Position numbers and translations under genes: made by a program
Assembly (NCBI GenBank): GCA_036742455.1
Contig: DAINQU010000015.1
Location: 13,839 to 77,838, forward strand
Source of the DNA: CAIKZZ01 sp036742455
GTDB lineage: Bacteria; Pseudomonadota; Gammaproteobacteria; Steroidobacterales; Steroidobacteraceae
Reading direction: 5' to 3'
Length of the DNA: 64,000 bases
Notes under the pieces: model-generated
Seen by the model: only the letters and a program-made list of their open reading frames with translations
The model's database searches: none
What the model was told of the DNA's origin: nothing
Shown here: in pieces, positions 45,442-54,312 of the stretch
Position numbering within the stretch: position 1 is the stretch's first letter
How the letters are laid out: every line of letters begins with the position of its first letter

Positions 45442-47007
45442 TTATTCCACCACCGTCTGCGACTGCTCACGCAAATATTGGGGCAAGTAATAGAACGAGC
45501 CGATCGCCTTTCCGGTGGAGGTCGAACCCTTCCAGCCCGCGAACGCCTGATATCCGGGCCACGCACCCGTCGTCGCACCTTGCGGACGATTGACGTACAC
45601 GGTGCCCGCTTCAATGTGCTCGAGGAAATAATCGACGTCCGCCTTCGAACCGTAGACGCCGGCGGTGAGTCCCAGGGGTGAGGCGTTCGCCAACGCGACG
45701 CCCTCCTCGACCCCGGACACCCGACAGACCATCAGGATCGGCAAGAACATCTCTTCCGCGTACAGCGGATGCGACGAGGGCGCCAGCGCAACGGTCGGGG
45801 CCACATAACAGCCGTGCGCCAAGGCGCCGTCCGTCAATCGGCGGCCGCCGGTGAGGATAGTTCCGCCATCGGACGCGAGGCGGTGTGCGTATGCTTCGTA
45901 CTTCTGGACGGCGCGCGGCGAAATCACCGGACCGAGCCAATGTTCGCGCTGCGTCGGATCACCCACGACGATCGCCTCGGCCGCTCTGACCAGACGGTCG
46001 ATCAGATCATCGGCAACGGCGTCGGCGACATAAACGCGCGATGCAGCCGAGCACTTTTGTCCACCGAGGCCAAAGGCCGAACGCGCGATGCCCGTGGCAG
46101 CGCGATCCAGGTCCGCCTCGGCCGTCACGATGACCGCATTCTTCCCACCCATCTCAGCGATACACGGACGCACCCAAGCACCGCCTGCCATGCGCCGACT
46201 CAGGTCCATACCGACGCTGTACGAACCGGTGAACGTCACCCCGGCGATCCGTGGATCATCGACGAGCGCGTTCCCGACCACATCACCGCTGCCCGCCACC
46301 GCGTTGAACACGCCAGCGGGATAACCGGCATCGCGCATCAAGTCGGCGAGCAAGCGCACGGCCCACGGGGTATCACTGGCCCCCTTCACCACGACCGTAT
46401 TGCCGGTGACCAAGGCGGCAGCCGTGGGTCCGGCGGCCAGAGCGAGCGGAAAATTGAACGGCGCAATAACAGCCCACACACCGTGGGGTTTGAGCACACT
46501 GCGATTGTGCGAGCGCCAGTCCGTCAGAGGATCGTCGGGCAAAGCCCGGTCGTAATAGCCTGAGCGGACGTACTCATCGGCATAGCCGCGGAAGAAATCG
46601 GCGACTTCAGCGGCTTCGGCCAAGGCTTCCAAACGGTTCTTGCCAACTTCCAACGCCAAGGCTGCCGCAAGGTCATAGACCCGCTCGTCGATCAGATCGG
46701 CCACCCGGTACGACAAACGGACGCGCTCCGCGGCTTCGCAAGCCCGCCAGGCCGGATACGCCGCCGCCGCTGCCGCGACCGCGGCATGCACGTGGTTGGC
46801 ATCGGCCGTGGCGAAATCGCCAAGGTGGCTACCGTCGATCGGTGAGCACTTACGAATGCAGCCGCTACCCTCAACGTCCGCCCCATTGATGTACAGCGAA
46901 TGGGCTGCGCCCAAGGACCGCCGCAGGGTTGCCACCGACGCCTCAAAGCGCTCGTGCATTTCGGCCGGCGGATTAAACATCGTGGAATACGTCAGCTTGA
47001 AACTCAT
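45442..47007 (-). CDS. NAD(P)-dependent aldehyde dehydrogenase (P5C dehydrogenase-like)
   Basis: A 521-residue aldehyde dehydrogenase superfamily enzyme. The catalytic cysteine is in LGGQKCSAASRVYV and the general-base glutamate in CIAEMGGKNAVIV. The cofactor site shows IAPFNFPLALAAGPTAAAL and FTGSYSVGMDL. Length and the GGQKCSA form are closest to 1-pyrroline-5-carboxylate/glutamate-semialdehyde dehydrogenases. Its start overlaps the end of the upstream aminotransferase by 4 bases. In the operon it would oxidise the aldehyde made by a transaminase and hand the acid to the CoA-transferase; the real substrate is not shown by the sequence. Confidence 0.88.
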   Translation of the reverse strand: MSFKLTYSTMFNPPAEMHERFEASVATLRRSLGAAHSLYINGADVEGSGCIRKCSPIDGSHLGDFATADANHVHAAVAAAAAAYPAWRACEAAERVRLSYRVADLIDERVYDLAAALALEVGKNRLEALAEAAEVADFFRGYADEYVRSGYYDRALPDDPLTDWRSHNRSVLKPHGVWAVIAPFNFPLALAAGPTAAALVTGNTVVVKGASDTPWAVRLLADLMRDAGYPAGVFNAVAGSGDVVGNALVDDPRIAGVTFTGSYSVGMDLSRRMAGGAWVRPCIAEMGGKNAVIVTAEADLDRAATGIARSAFGLGGQKCSAASRVYVADAVADDLIDRLVRAAEAIVVGDPTQREHWLGPVISPRAVQKYEAYAHRLASDGGTILTGGRRLTDGALAHGCYVAPTVALAPSSHPLYAEEMFLPILMVCRVSGVEEGVALANASPLGLTAGVYGSKADVDYFLEHIEAGTVYVNRPQGATTGAWPGYQAFAGWKGSTSTGKAIGSFYYLPQYLREQSQTVVE

Positions 47008-48317
47008 GACCAGTCGAACTCCGCCAGCAAGCGATCGATCAGATCGATCGCGTCGTTAAGATCGCGCTCCGCAATGACGAGCGGTGGCGCCAGAATAATC
47101 AGATTACCACGCACGGCGAGGGACACCCCCAGCTCGAGCGCGCGGGCGACCAATCCGCGCAACGATGCACTGACGCCGGGCCAAGGCACGTGCAACGCAC
47201 GACTGTCGCGATCGCGAACCAATTCAATCACCGCGAACAAGCCGTCGCCGCCACGCACATCGCCGATGACCGTGTGCCGCTGCGCCAGCTCGCGCAGGCG
47301 CTCGAACATCGCTCGACCCAGCGACCGCGATCGTTCGATCAACTGACCATCGGCATACGCGGCCAACGCCGCGACGCCCGCCGCGCAGGCCAGCGGATGA
47401 CCGCAGTAGGTCAATCCCGTGTAGAGCATCTCGTGCTCCAATCGTTCGGCCACTTCCGCCGACAGGACGACCGCACCGAGTGGGACGTGCGCGCCGGTCA
47501 AACCCTTCGCCAGCGTCATGAGGTCGGGCCTGCCCGCCTCGCCATGTCGCTGCCAGGCAAACCATTCACCGCAGCGACCGAACCCGCTCATCACTTCGTC
47601 GGCGATCAAATACACACCGCGCTGCCGCGTCTCAGCGCGTAACTGCGGCCAATAATTGGGTGGCGCCACAATACCGTTGGTGCCCGCGTTCGGCTCCATG
47701 AGTACCGCGGCGACATCGGCCGCACCGTGCGCATCGATCGCCTCGGCAACGGCGCGTGCCGCAGCATCGCCGCAATCCGCCGGTGCGGTGGTCCCGAATG
47801 GACACCGGTAGCTGTAGGGCGGCGGCACGCGCAGCACCCCGAACGCGTCGGGATCCACCTGCGCTTGCGTCCGACTGTCGCCGGACAGGGCCATGGTTGC
47901 GTAGGAGGCCCCGTGATAAGAACGCTCACGGGCGATGACACGACCCCGCGGCAAGCCGCGGGCTTGCCGGGCGAATTTCACCGCATGCTCGTTCGCATCG
48001 GCCCCACCCAACGTGAAATACACCCGCCCGCCGTCGAAACCGGAGCGCTCCAACAGGCCGCGCGCAAGGGCCGCCCGAGGCTCTGCGCCCCACGCGGCCG
48101 TGACAAAGCACAATTGCTCCGCTTGGCGCTGTATGGCGGCGACGACGGCCGGGTGCTGATGGCCGAGATTCATGCACTCGGCCAGACTGCTGAGATCGAG
48201 GTAGCGTTGCCCGTTATCGGCAATAAAGTGCGCCCCTTCACCCGCGACGATCGTCGGCGCATTCCAGTCGGCCTGGACGCACCAGCTGTGCAGCACGTCG
48301 TCGCGTTCGTTGGTCAT
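47004..48317 (-). CDS. class III aminotransferase (omega-transaminase)
   Basis: A 437-residue PLP omega-aminotransferase, the first gene of the five-gene operon. Motifs are RYLDLSSLAECMNLGHQHP, YFTLGGADANEHAVKFAR, RERSYHGASYATMALSGD, MEPNAGTNGIVAPP, LIADEVMSGFGRCGEWFA and the PLP lysine in TLAKGLTGAHVPLGA. The SYHGA and DEVMSGFGR pattern resembles taurine-pyruvate and beta-alanine/omega-amino-acid transaminases more than GabT. The gene begins 97 bases after the hutG stop on the same strand, so it may be read from the hut transcript or from its own promoter in that gap, where I see no clear boxes. Confidence 0.85.
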   Translation of the reverse strand: MTNERDDVLHSWCVQADWNAPTIVAGEGAHFIADNGQRYLDLSSLAECMNLGHQHPAVVAAIQRQAEQLCFVTAAWGAEPRAALARGLLERSGFDGGRVYFTLGGADANEHAVKFARQARGLPRGRVIARERSYHGASYATMALSGDSRTQAQVDPDAFGVLRVPPPYSYRCPFGTTAPADCGDAAARAVAEAIDAHGAADVAAVLMEPNAGTNGIVAPPNYWPQLRAETRQRGVYLIADEVMSGFGRCGEWFAWQRHGEAGRPDLMTLAKGLTGAHVPLGAVVLSAEVAERLEHEMLYTGLTYCGHPLACAAGVAALAAYADGQLIERSRSLGRAMFERLRELAQRHTVIGDVRGGDGLFAVIELVRDRDSRALHVPWPGVSASLRGLVARALELGVSLAVRGNLIILAPPLVIAERDLNDAIDLIDRLLAEFDWS

Positions 48318-48414
48318 GATGCGCTAAGCAGCCCCCGGGAAAATGACCCCCATTGTCCCGTGCCGCCTCGGCACACTCAAGTCGGTTCTCACCGCAATCG
48401 TTGGCAGCCGTGGT

Positions 48415-49191
48415 CTAGGTCGGCCGCCACGCCAACAGCACCGACACAATCTCGTCTAACGTCGCCATGAGCGCAGCCGCTCGAGGCGGAGACCACGACG
48501 TGGATCCGGCGTCGAGGTAGGTCAGCTGACCGATCTCCAGTTGGACGGCGTGCACGGGACCCGCGCTCTGACCGTAGTGCCGCGTGATATGGCCGCCTTT
48601 GAAGCGGCCATTCAGGACCGCGCTGAAGGGGCTTTGCGACGCCACCGCGTACACCGCCTCCCCTAGCCCCGCGCCGCAACTGCGGCCGTCATTGGTCCCG
48701 ATGTTGAGATCCGGCAGTCGGCCCGGGAAGAGACGCGGCACCTCGCTCTCGATGGAATGCGCATCCAGCAACACCGCGTAGCCGTGTCGCGCGACCGTGA
48801 GATCCAGCAGTTGCTGTAAGCGCGCGTGGTACGGCGCCCAATACGTCTCCCGGCGACGCTGTATCTCCGTCGCAGTGGGCGCCGCCGTCGCGTACAACGA
48901 CTCACCCGCAAAGGTCGCCGACGGGCATAAACCCGTCGACACTTGCCCTGGGTAGAGCGCTGCATCATCCGGTGGACGATTAAGGTCTACCACATATCGC
49001 GAACAGGTCGGCTCCACCCAGCTGACACCGAGCGCCTGCGCGAACGCATACAGCTTCTCGACATGCCAATCGGTGTCCGGCACATCGAGCGCGCGAGGCG
49101 TCATCCCGGCGGCGATCTCCGCCGGGATGTGAGTGCCTACGTGCGGGAAGCTGATGACCAGCGGCGCCGCGCCCTCGATGGAACGGATCAT
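48415..49191 (-). CDS. hutG: N-formylglutamate deformylase HutG
   Basis: A 258-residue N-formylglutamate amidohydrolase, the last step of the five-step histidine pathway, giving glutamate and formate. Family motifs are ISFPHVGTHIP at the start, DTDWHVEKLY, VVDLNRPPDD, LLDAHSIESEVPRLFPG and GGHITRHYGQ, with histidines and acidic residues for the metal. Its ATG overlaps the hutU stop by 4 bases. Presence with HutF shows the formiminoglutamate deiminase branch is used, not the direct HutG formiminoglutamase of enterics. Confidence 0.94.
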   Translation of the reverse strand: MIRSIEGAAPLVISFPHVGTHIPAEIAAGMTPRALDVPDTDWHVEKLYAFAQALGVSWVEPTCSRYVVDLNRPPDDAALYPGQVSTGLCPSATFAGESLYATAAPTATEIQRRRETYWAPYHARLQQLLDLTVARHGYAVLLDAHSIESEVPRLFPGRLPDLNIGTNDGRSCGAGLGEAVYAVASQSPFSAVLNGRFKGGHITRHYGQSAGPVHAVQLEIGQLTYLDAGSTSWSPPRAAALMATLDEIVSVLLAWRPT

Positions 49192-50861
49192 CGGCCGAGC
49201 ATCGGCAAGTCAAGCCCCTGCTCGCGCGCGCAGTCGATCGCGATCTCGTACCCGGCATCCGCGTGACGCATGACGCCCGTACCCGGATCGTTCCACAGGA
49301 CGCGACCCACGCGCCGCGACGCGGCTTCGGTCCCGTCGCACACGATCACGACACCGGAGTGCTGCGAGAAGCCCATGCCCACGCCACCGCCGTGATGCAG
49401 CGACACCCACGTCGCGCCACCGGCCGTATTGAGCATCGCGTTCAGCAGTGGCCAGTCCGACACTGCATCGGATCCGTCCTGCATCGCTTCGGTTTCGCGA
49501 TTCGGGCTCGCCACCGACCCGGAGTCGAGATGGTCGCGGCCGATGACAATCGGGCCCTTGAGTTCGCCGTTGGCGACCATTTCGTTGAATGCCAACCCGA
49601 GGCGGTGACGCTGACCGAGTCCAACCCAGCAGATGCGCGCCGGCAAGCCTTGGAACTTGATGCGCTTACCTGCCATATCCAACCAACGGTGCAGATGCGG
49701 ATCGTCCGGAATCAGTTCTTTGACCTTTGCGTCGGTCTTCGCGATGTCTTCCGGATCGCCCGACAGTGCCACCCAACGGAAGGGGCCGATGCCGCGACAG
49801 AACAGCGGACGTATATACGCCGGTACAAAGCCCGGGAACGCGAAGGCATCCTGACAACCTTCTTCGAGCGCAACCTGGCGGATGTTGTTGCCGTAATCGA
49901 CCGTCGGTATTCCCATGCGGTGGAATGCGAGGAGTGCCTCCACGTGGACGCGCATCGACGCGCGGGCCGCCCGCTTGACCGCGTCCGGATCCGACACGCG
50001 CTGCGCTTCCCACTGCTCGACGCTCCAACCGATCGGGAGATATCCGTTCACCGGGTCGTGCGCCGAGGTTTGGTCGGTCACGGCATCGGGACGCACACCC
50101 CGACGCAGCAATTCCGGCAGGATTTCAGCGGCGTTACCGCACAGGGCGACGGAAATCGCCTGCTTCTCTTGCGTGGCCTTGGCGATGATCGCCAGTGCGT
50201 CATCGAGGTCCTTCGCTTCGACATCGATATAGCCGGTGCGTAGCCGCATCGCGATACGGCTCTTCTGGCACTCAATCGCCAACATGCAGGCACCCGCCAT
50301 CGTGGCGGCCAGCGGTTGCGCACCGCCCATGCCACCGAGGCCGGCGGTCAGAATCCACTTGCCACTGAGATCGCCACCAAAGTGCTGGCGTCCCATCTCA
50401 GCGAAGGTCTCGTACGTGCCCTGCACAATGCCCTGGCTACCGATGTAGATCCAGGAACCGGCCGTCATCTGGCCGTACATCATGAGGCCTTTACGGTCGA
50501 GTTCGTTGAAGTGCTCCCAGTTCGCCCAATGGGGCACGAGATTCGAATTGGCAATCAGGACGCGTGGCGCGTCTTCGTGGGTGGGAAACACACCGACCGG
50601 CTTTCCCGACTGCACGAGCAACGTTTCATCGTCGCGAAGGCGTTTGAGGACTTCGACAATCTTGTCAAAGCATTCCCAGTTACGCGCAGCACGACCGATA
50701 CCGCCGTACACAACCAGTTCGTCGGGACGTTCTGCAACGTCCGGGTCCAGGTTGTTGTGCAGCATTCGCAGCGCCGCTTCCGTCAGCCACGAGCGGGCTT
50801 CGAGCGTCGTTCCGGTGCGGGCGCGCAGTACGCGGGTGGGATCCTTGCGGCTAGCAGTCAT
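49188..50861 (-). CDS. hutU: urocanate hydratase HutU
   Basis: About 557 residues; the NAD-dependent enzyme that hydrates urocanate to imidazolonepropionate. Conserved stretches are YGGIGRAARNWECFDKIV, MTAGSWIYIGSQGIVQG, GKWILTAGLGGMGGAQPL (nucleotide fold), FAFPGFVPAYIRPLFCRG and HHGGGVGMGFSQHSG. The frame opens at a TTG 11 codons upstream, but the ATG at 50861 has GGAG nine bases before it and gives the family start. It is followed by hutG with a 4-base overlap. In the 35-base gap to hutC, the minus strand has CTTGTATC, half of a HutC-like operator. Confidence 0.97.
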   Translation of the reverse strand: MTASRKDPTRVLRARTGTTLEARSWLTEAALRMLHNNLDPDVAERPDELVVYGGIGRAARNWECFDKIVEVLKRLRDDETLLVQSGKPVGVFPTHEDAPRVLIANSNLVPHWANWEHFNELDRKGLMMYGQMTAGSWIYIGSQGIVQGTYETFAEMGRQHFGGDLSGKWILTAGLGGMGGAQPLAATMAGACMLAIECQKSRIAMRLRTGYIDVEAKDLDDALAIIAKATQEKQAISVALCGNAAEILPELLRRGVRPDAVTDQTSAHDPVNGYLPIGWSVEQWEAQRVSDPDAVKRAARASMRVHVEALLAFHRMGIPTVDYGNNIRQVALEEGCQDAFAFPGFVPAYIRPLFCRGIGPFRWVALSGDPEDIAKTDAKVKELIPDDPHLHRWLDMAGKRIKFQGLPARICWVGLGQRHRLGLAFNEMVANGELKGPIVIGRDHLDSGSVASPNRETEAMQDGSDAVSDWPLLNAMLNTAGGATWVSLHHGGGVGMGFSQHSGVVIVCDGTEAASRRVGRVLWNDPGTGVMRHADAGYEIAIDCAREQGLDLPMLGR

Positions 50862-50896
50862 GTCAGTGATCTCCGTGTGGATACAAGTACTCAAAA

Positions 50897-51601
50897 TCAG
50901 ACGTCGTAAACGCCGCGCAGCTCAAACCGGCTGCCAGCGTGATGAAGACGGGCAAACGACGCGGGCTGGCCGCGCGACCACGTGGTCCGCTCGATGAGCA
51001 GCACGGGCGAACCGAGTGGTACGCCGAGCAGGTCATCGATCCGCGGCTCGGCACCGATCGCTCGCACCACGTGCTCGACGCGCTCGAGCGGCGCGACGGA
51101 CATGAGATGTTCGTTCGGTGTCGTGGTCGCAAAATCGATGGATAGGTAATCCGGCGCCACCGCAGGATTGACCCACCGGTCCTCGACCTCGAGCGGGCGA
51201 TCATTTTCGAGGTGCAGAATGACACTGTGAAACAGCCGCTGCGGCGCGCCCGCGCCGAAGTGCTGCGCGACCTCCGGCGGCGCCGCGGTCGCCTCGACCT
51301 GCACCGGCACCGCGCGATGCACATGGCCGCGCGATTGGATGTCAGCGGCCACATTGCGTATCTCCAACGGCTGGCTCGCGGCCGGCAAATCCGCCACGTA
51401 AGTGCCGCGTCCGGGTTCCCGCGACAAGACACCGGCGACCTCGAGTTCGCGTAACGCACGATTGACCGTCATGCGCGAAACGCCGAGCTCGCGGACAAAC
51501 TCGTTCTCGGACAGCACCCGCGCGCCCGGACGCCATTCGCCGGCGCGAATGCGTTCCGTGACGTAGTCCTTGACGCGTTCGTAGAGCGGTTGCGCGCTCA
51601 T
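50897..51601 (-). CDS. hutC: histidine utilisation repressor HutC (GntR family)
   Basis: A 234-residue GntR/HutC-subfamily repressor. The N-terminal winged helix (about 10-75) has IRAGEWRPGARVLSENEFVRELGVSRMTVNRALREL-type sequence, here LSENEFVRELGVSRMTVNR. The C-terminal UTRA domain (about 90-230) binds the effector, normally urocanate. It should repress the hut genes and itself by binding the palindrome between hutF and hutI. The ATG overlaps the hutF stop by 4 bases. Confidence 0.94.
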   Translation of the reverse strand: MSAQPLYERVKDYVTERIRAGEWRPGARVLSENEFVRELGVSRMTVNRALRELEVAGVLSREPGRGTYVADLPAASQPLEIRNVAADIQSRGHVHRAVPVQVEATAAPPEVAQHFGAGAPQRLFHSVILHLENDRPLEVEDRWVNPAVAPDYLSIDFATTTPNEHLMSVAPLERVEHVVRAIGAEPRIDDLLGVPLGSPVLLIERTTWSRGQPASFARLHHAGSRFELRGVYDV

Positions 51602-52971
51602 GCCACGCCCACCGCCTTCAAGTGCGCGAGACTGGAGCGGTAGGCGGTCTCGATGGCGCTGCGCGCCCGATGACGTCCGCTTTCGACGACCTGCTCGCCG
51701 CCGACCCAGACATCCGAGACCGCACCGGGACGCGGCGCGAAGACGAATGCGTCGACCAGTGCCGCCGGCATCGTGCCCGCGTACTCGACGCGATCCGTGT
51801 CAATCCGCACAAAATCCGCCGGTGCGCCTGCGACCAAGCCCGCGGCGGGATAGCCGAGCGCGCGCGCGCCACCGGTCACGGCCGCGTTCCAGAGCGCCGT
51901 GCCGACGTGCGGTTCTCGCGCATCGGTCGACAGGACGCGGCGTTGCCGCAGCAGGCGAAGGTTGTACTCGGCCGCACGCAACTCCTCGCGCGGATCGACC
52001 GAGACGTGGCTGTCCGAGCCGATCCCAAACGCGCCACCCAAGGCCAGGTACTCGTCCAGCGGGAATACGCCGTCGCCGAGGTTTCCCTCGGTGGTCGGAC
52101 ACAGACCCACAACGGCGCCCGACTGCGCCATCCCCGCAAGTTCGGCGGGTGTCACATGGGTCGCATGAACAAGACACCACCCAGCATCCACGCGGCCGGT
52201 CTCCAGCAACCACTCCACCGGTCGACGACCGGTCGACGCCAAGCAATCGGCGACCTCGCGTTGCTGTTCGGCGATGTGGATGTGGACGGGCAACGGTTGG
52301 GGGCGATCGCGGACCGCGTGTACCACTTCGGCGAGGGCATCCGCCGGCACCGCACGCAAACTGTGCAGGGCAATACCGGTGGTCTGACGATGATCGTCCT
52401 CGGCCGCGAGCGCTTGCACTAAGGCCAAAAACTCCGGCGTGTCGTGATGGAATCGCCGTTGCGCCTCCGCCAGGGGACGACCGTCGAAATTCCCTTGTTG
52501 GTACAGCGTCGGCAGTAACAGCTGGCGGATCGCGGTCGTCCGCGCGGCGACTCGGACGGCCTCGGCGAGTCGCGCCTTCGCGGGATAGCGAGAGCCGTCG
52601 GCGGCGTGATGCACGTAGTGGAATTCGGCCACGCTCGTGTAACCCGCCTCGAGCATTTCCGCGTAAAGCAAACTGGCGATCGCCTCAACGTCCTCGGGCC
52701 GTAAATGCTCGACGAAGCGATACATCACATCGCGCCAACCCCAGAACGAGCCTTCCGCGCTCGCTTGTACTTCGGCGGAGCCGGCCATCGCACGCTGAAA
52801 CGCGTGGCTGTGCAGGTTCGGCATCCCCGGCAAGACGAGACCTGCTCGACTCGGTCCATCGCTGTTCACCGCCGGGCGCACGGCCTGAAAGCGGCCATCC
52901 GCCGCAATTTCCAGCGTGACGTCTTCGACGATCCCCTCGGGCAACAGCGCGCGCTCGAATCGCAGGTGCAT
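51598..52971 (-). CDS. hutF: formimidoylglutamate deiminase HutF
   Basis: A 457-residue amidohydrolase-superfamily enzyme that converts N-formimino-glutamate to N-formylglutamate and ammonia. Zinc ligands are in MPNLHSHAFQRAM, VHIHIAEQQREV, LVHATHV and GIGSDSHVSVDPREEL. FQRAMAG and SFWGWRDVMY are HutF-specific. A GGAG ribosome site precedes the ATG. It is the first gene of the hutF-hutC-hutU-hutG unit, divergent from hutI, and starts just beside the HutC palindrome. Confidence 0.95.
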   Translation of the reverse strand: MHLRFERALLPEGIVEDVTLEIAADGRFQAVRPAVNSDGPSRAGLVLPGMPNLHSHAFQRAMAGSAEVQASAEGSFWGWRDVMYRFVEHLRPEDVEAIASLLYAEMLEAGYTSVAEFHYVHHAADGSRYPAKARLAEAVRVAARTTAIRQLLLPTLYQQGNFDGRPLAEAQRRFHHDTPEFLALVQALAAEDDHRQTTGIALHSLRAVPADALAEVVHAVRDRPQPLPVHIHIAEQQREVADCLASTGRRPVEWLLETGRVDAGWCLVHATHVTPAELAGMAQSGAVVGLCPTTEGNLGDGVFPLDEYLALGGAFGIGSDSHVSVDPREELRAAEYNLRLLRQRRVLSTDAREPHVGTALWNAAVTGGARALGYPAAGLVAGAPADFVRIDTDRVEYAGTMPAALVDAFVFAPRPGAVSDVWVGGEQVVESGRHRARSAIETAYRSSLAHLKAVGVA

Positions 52972-52982
52972 GACGACTCCGT

Positions 52983-52998
52983 ACCTGTATATACAGGT
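52983..52998. promoter_or_regulatory. HutC operator palindrome
   Basis: ACCTGTATATACAGGT is a perfect 16-base palindrome in the 76-base gap between the divergent hutF and hutI starts. Its core TGTATATACA matches the HutC site pattern known from Pseudomonas. A possible hutI promoter, TGTATA and CATAAT (53009-53014) 17 bases apart, overlaps it, and it lies 12 bases from the hutF ATG, so one bound HutC could block both directions. Confidence 0.85.
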
Positions 52999-53047
52999 TT
53001 GTTTGGCGCATAATACCCGCCTTCAGATTCCATGCAAGGGGGGCCCC

Positions 53048-54280
53048 ATGTGGGACCAGCTCTGGATCGATGTGACCCTAGCGACGGCAGCGCCGGACGG
53101 GGACGGTTTTGGGCTCATTGCGGACGGGGCGATCGCGCTGTGCGGCGAGCACATTGCGTGGGTGGGGTCGGCCGCTGATCTGCCGGTGGTTCTGCCCGAA
53201 GGTTGCCGCGTACACCGGGGCGGTGGGCGACTGCTCACCCCGGGCCTCGTCGACTGCCACACACACCTCGTCTTCGGCGGCGAACGATCGCTTGAGTTTG
53301 ATCTGCGCGCACAAGGCGTCGATTACGCGACGATTGCGTCGCGTGGAGGCGGCATCCGCTCAACGGTCGCACTGACCCGCTCGCTGTCGGCCGACGCATT
53401 AGCCGACGTCGCATTACCCCGCGCGCGAGCGTTGTTGGCGGATGGTGTCACCACCATCGAAGTGAAGTCGGGCTATGGCCTCGATACCGAGTCGGAATTG
53501 AAGATGCTGGAGGCGGCCCGCTGCGTCGGCGAACGGCTCGACGTTGCGATCGAACCGACATTACTGGCGTTGCACGCCCTGCCCTCCGAACGCAGTCAGG
53601 AGCGTGCGCGGTACATTGATGAGGTGGTTCAGGAACTACTGCCTGCCGCCGCTGAGCGCCGCCTCGCGCGCGCGGTAGACGTATTTTGTGAGCGCATCGC
53701 GTTCACCCGTGACGAGTGCGCTCGGGTACTCGGCGCCGCGAAGGAGCTTGGATTCGCGGTCAAAGTCCACGCAGACCAACTCACGGACGGCGGCGGCGCT
53801 GCCCTCGCCGCCGAGTTCGGTGCGCTGTCAGCGGATCACATCGAGTACACCGGCGAAGCGGGTGTGGAAGCGTTGGCACGCAGCGGTACCGTTGCGGTCG
53901 TGCTTCCCGGCGCCTTCTTGATGCTCGGTGAGACGCAACGCCCACCCATTGCCGCCTTACGCGCCGCGGGCGTACCGATTGCCATCGCCACCGACCTCAA
54001 TCCGGGCAGCTCGCCCCTCAACTCGCTGACGCTCGCCACCACGCTAGCCCGCGCGCAGTTCGGCCTGACCGCCGCCGAAGGCTTTCACGGCGTCACCGTC
54101 CACGGGGCACGAGCGCTTGGCCTGAACGACCGTGGCCGCTTGGCAGCCGGACTGCGCGCCGACTTCGCGCTCTGGGACGTGGCTCACCCGCGGGAACTGG
54201 GCTACTGGCTGGGCCGACCGAATTGTGCGTCGGTGGTCCGGAGTGGCCGCGTGGTGGCAACCCGTCACGAGGCGTGCTGA
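53048..54280 (+). CDS. hutI: imidazolonepropionase HutI
   Basis: About 410 residues; the amidohydrolase that opens imidazolonepropionate to N-formimino-glutamate. Metal ligands are in VDCHTHLVFGGER, the second region VKVHADQLTDGGGA, and the aspartate in ATDLNPGSSPLNS. VKSGYGLDTESELKML is a typical HutI stretch. The ATG at 53048 with AAGGGGGG ahead is preferred to earlier in-frame codons. It faces away from hutF and shares the operator region. A threonine aldolase-like gene follows 32 bases downstream. Confidence 0.96.
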   Translation: MWDQLWIDVTLATAAPDGDGFGLIADGAIALCGEHIAWVGSAADLPVVLPEGCRVHRGGGRLLTPGLVDCHTHLVFGGERSLEFDLRAQGVDYATIASRGGGIRSTVALTRSLSADALADVALPRARALLADGVTTIEVKSGYGLDTESELKMLEAARCVGERLDVAIEPTLLALHALPSERSQERARYIDEVVQELLPAAAERRLARAVDVFCERIAFTRDECARVLGAAKELGFAVKVHADQLTDGGGAALAAEFGALSADHIEYTGEAGVEALARSGTVAVVLPGAFLMLGETQRPPIAALRAAGVPIAIATDLNPGSSPLNSLTLATTLARAQFGLTAAEGFHGVTVHGARALGLNDRGRLAAGLRADFALWDVAHPRELGYWLGRPNCASVVRSGRVVATRHEAC

Positions 54281-54312
54281 AGTAGCATCCGCGCTGGCTT
54301 TTGAGGTGATGG

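Noticed and set aside
51600..52919. Open frame of about 439 codons on the plus strand opposite hutF
   Set aside because: HutF has all metal-binding motifs. The antisense frame is an Arg/Pro-rich shadow.
52985..52996. LexA box in the hutF-hutI gap (CTGT...ACAG)
   Set aside because: The spacing between the half sites is 4 bases, not the 8 of the usual gammaproteobacterial LexA box, and HutC explains the palindrome.
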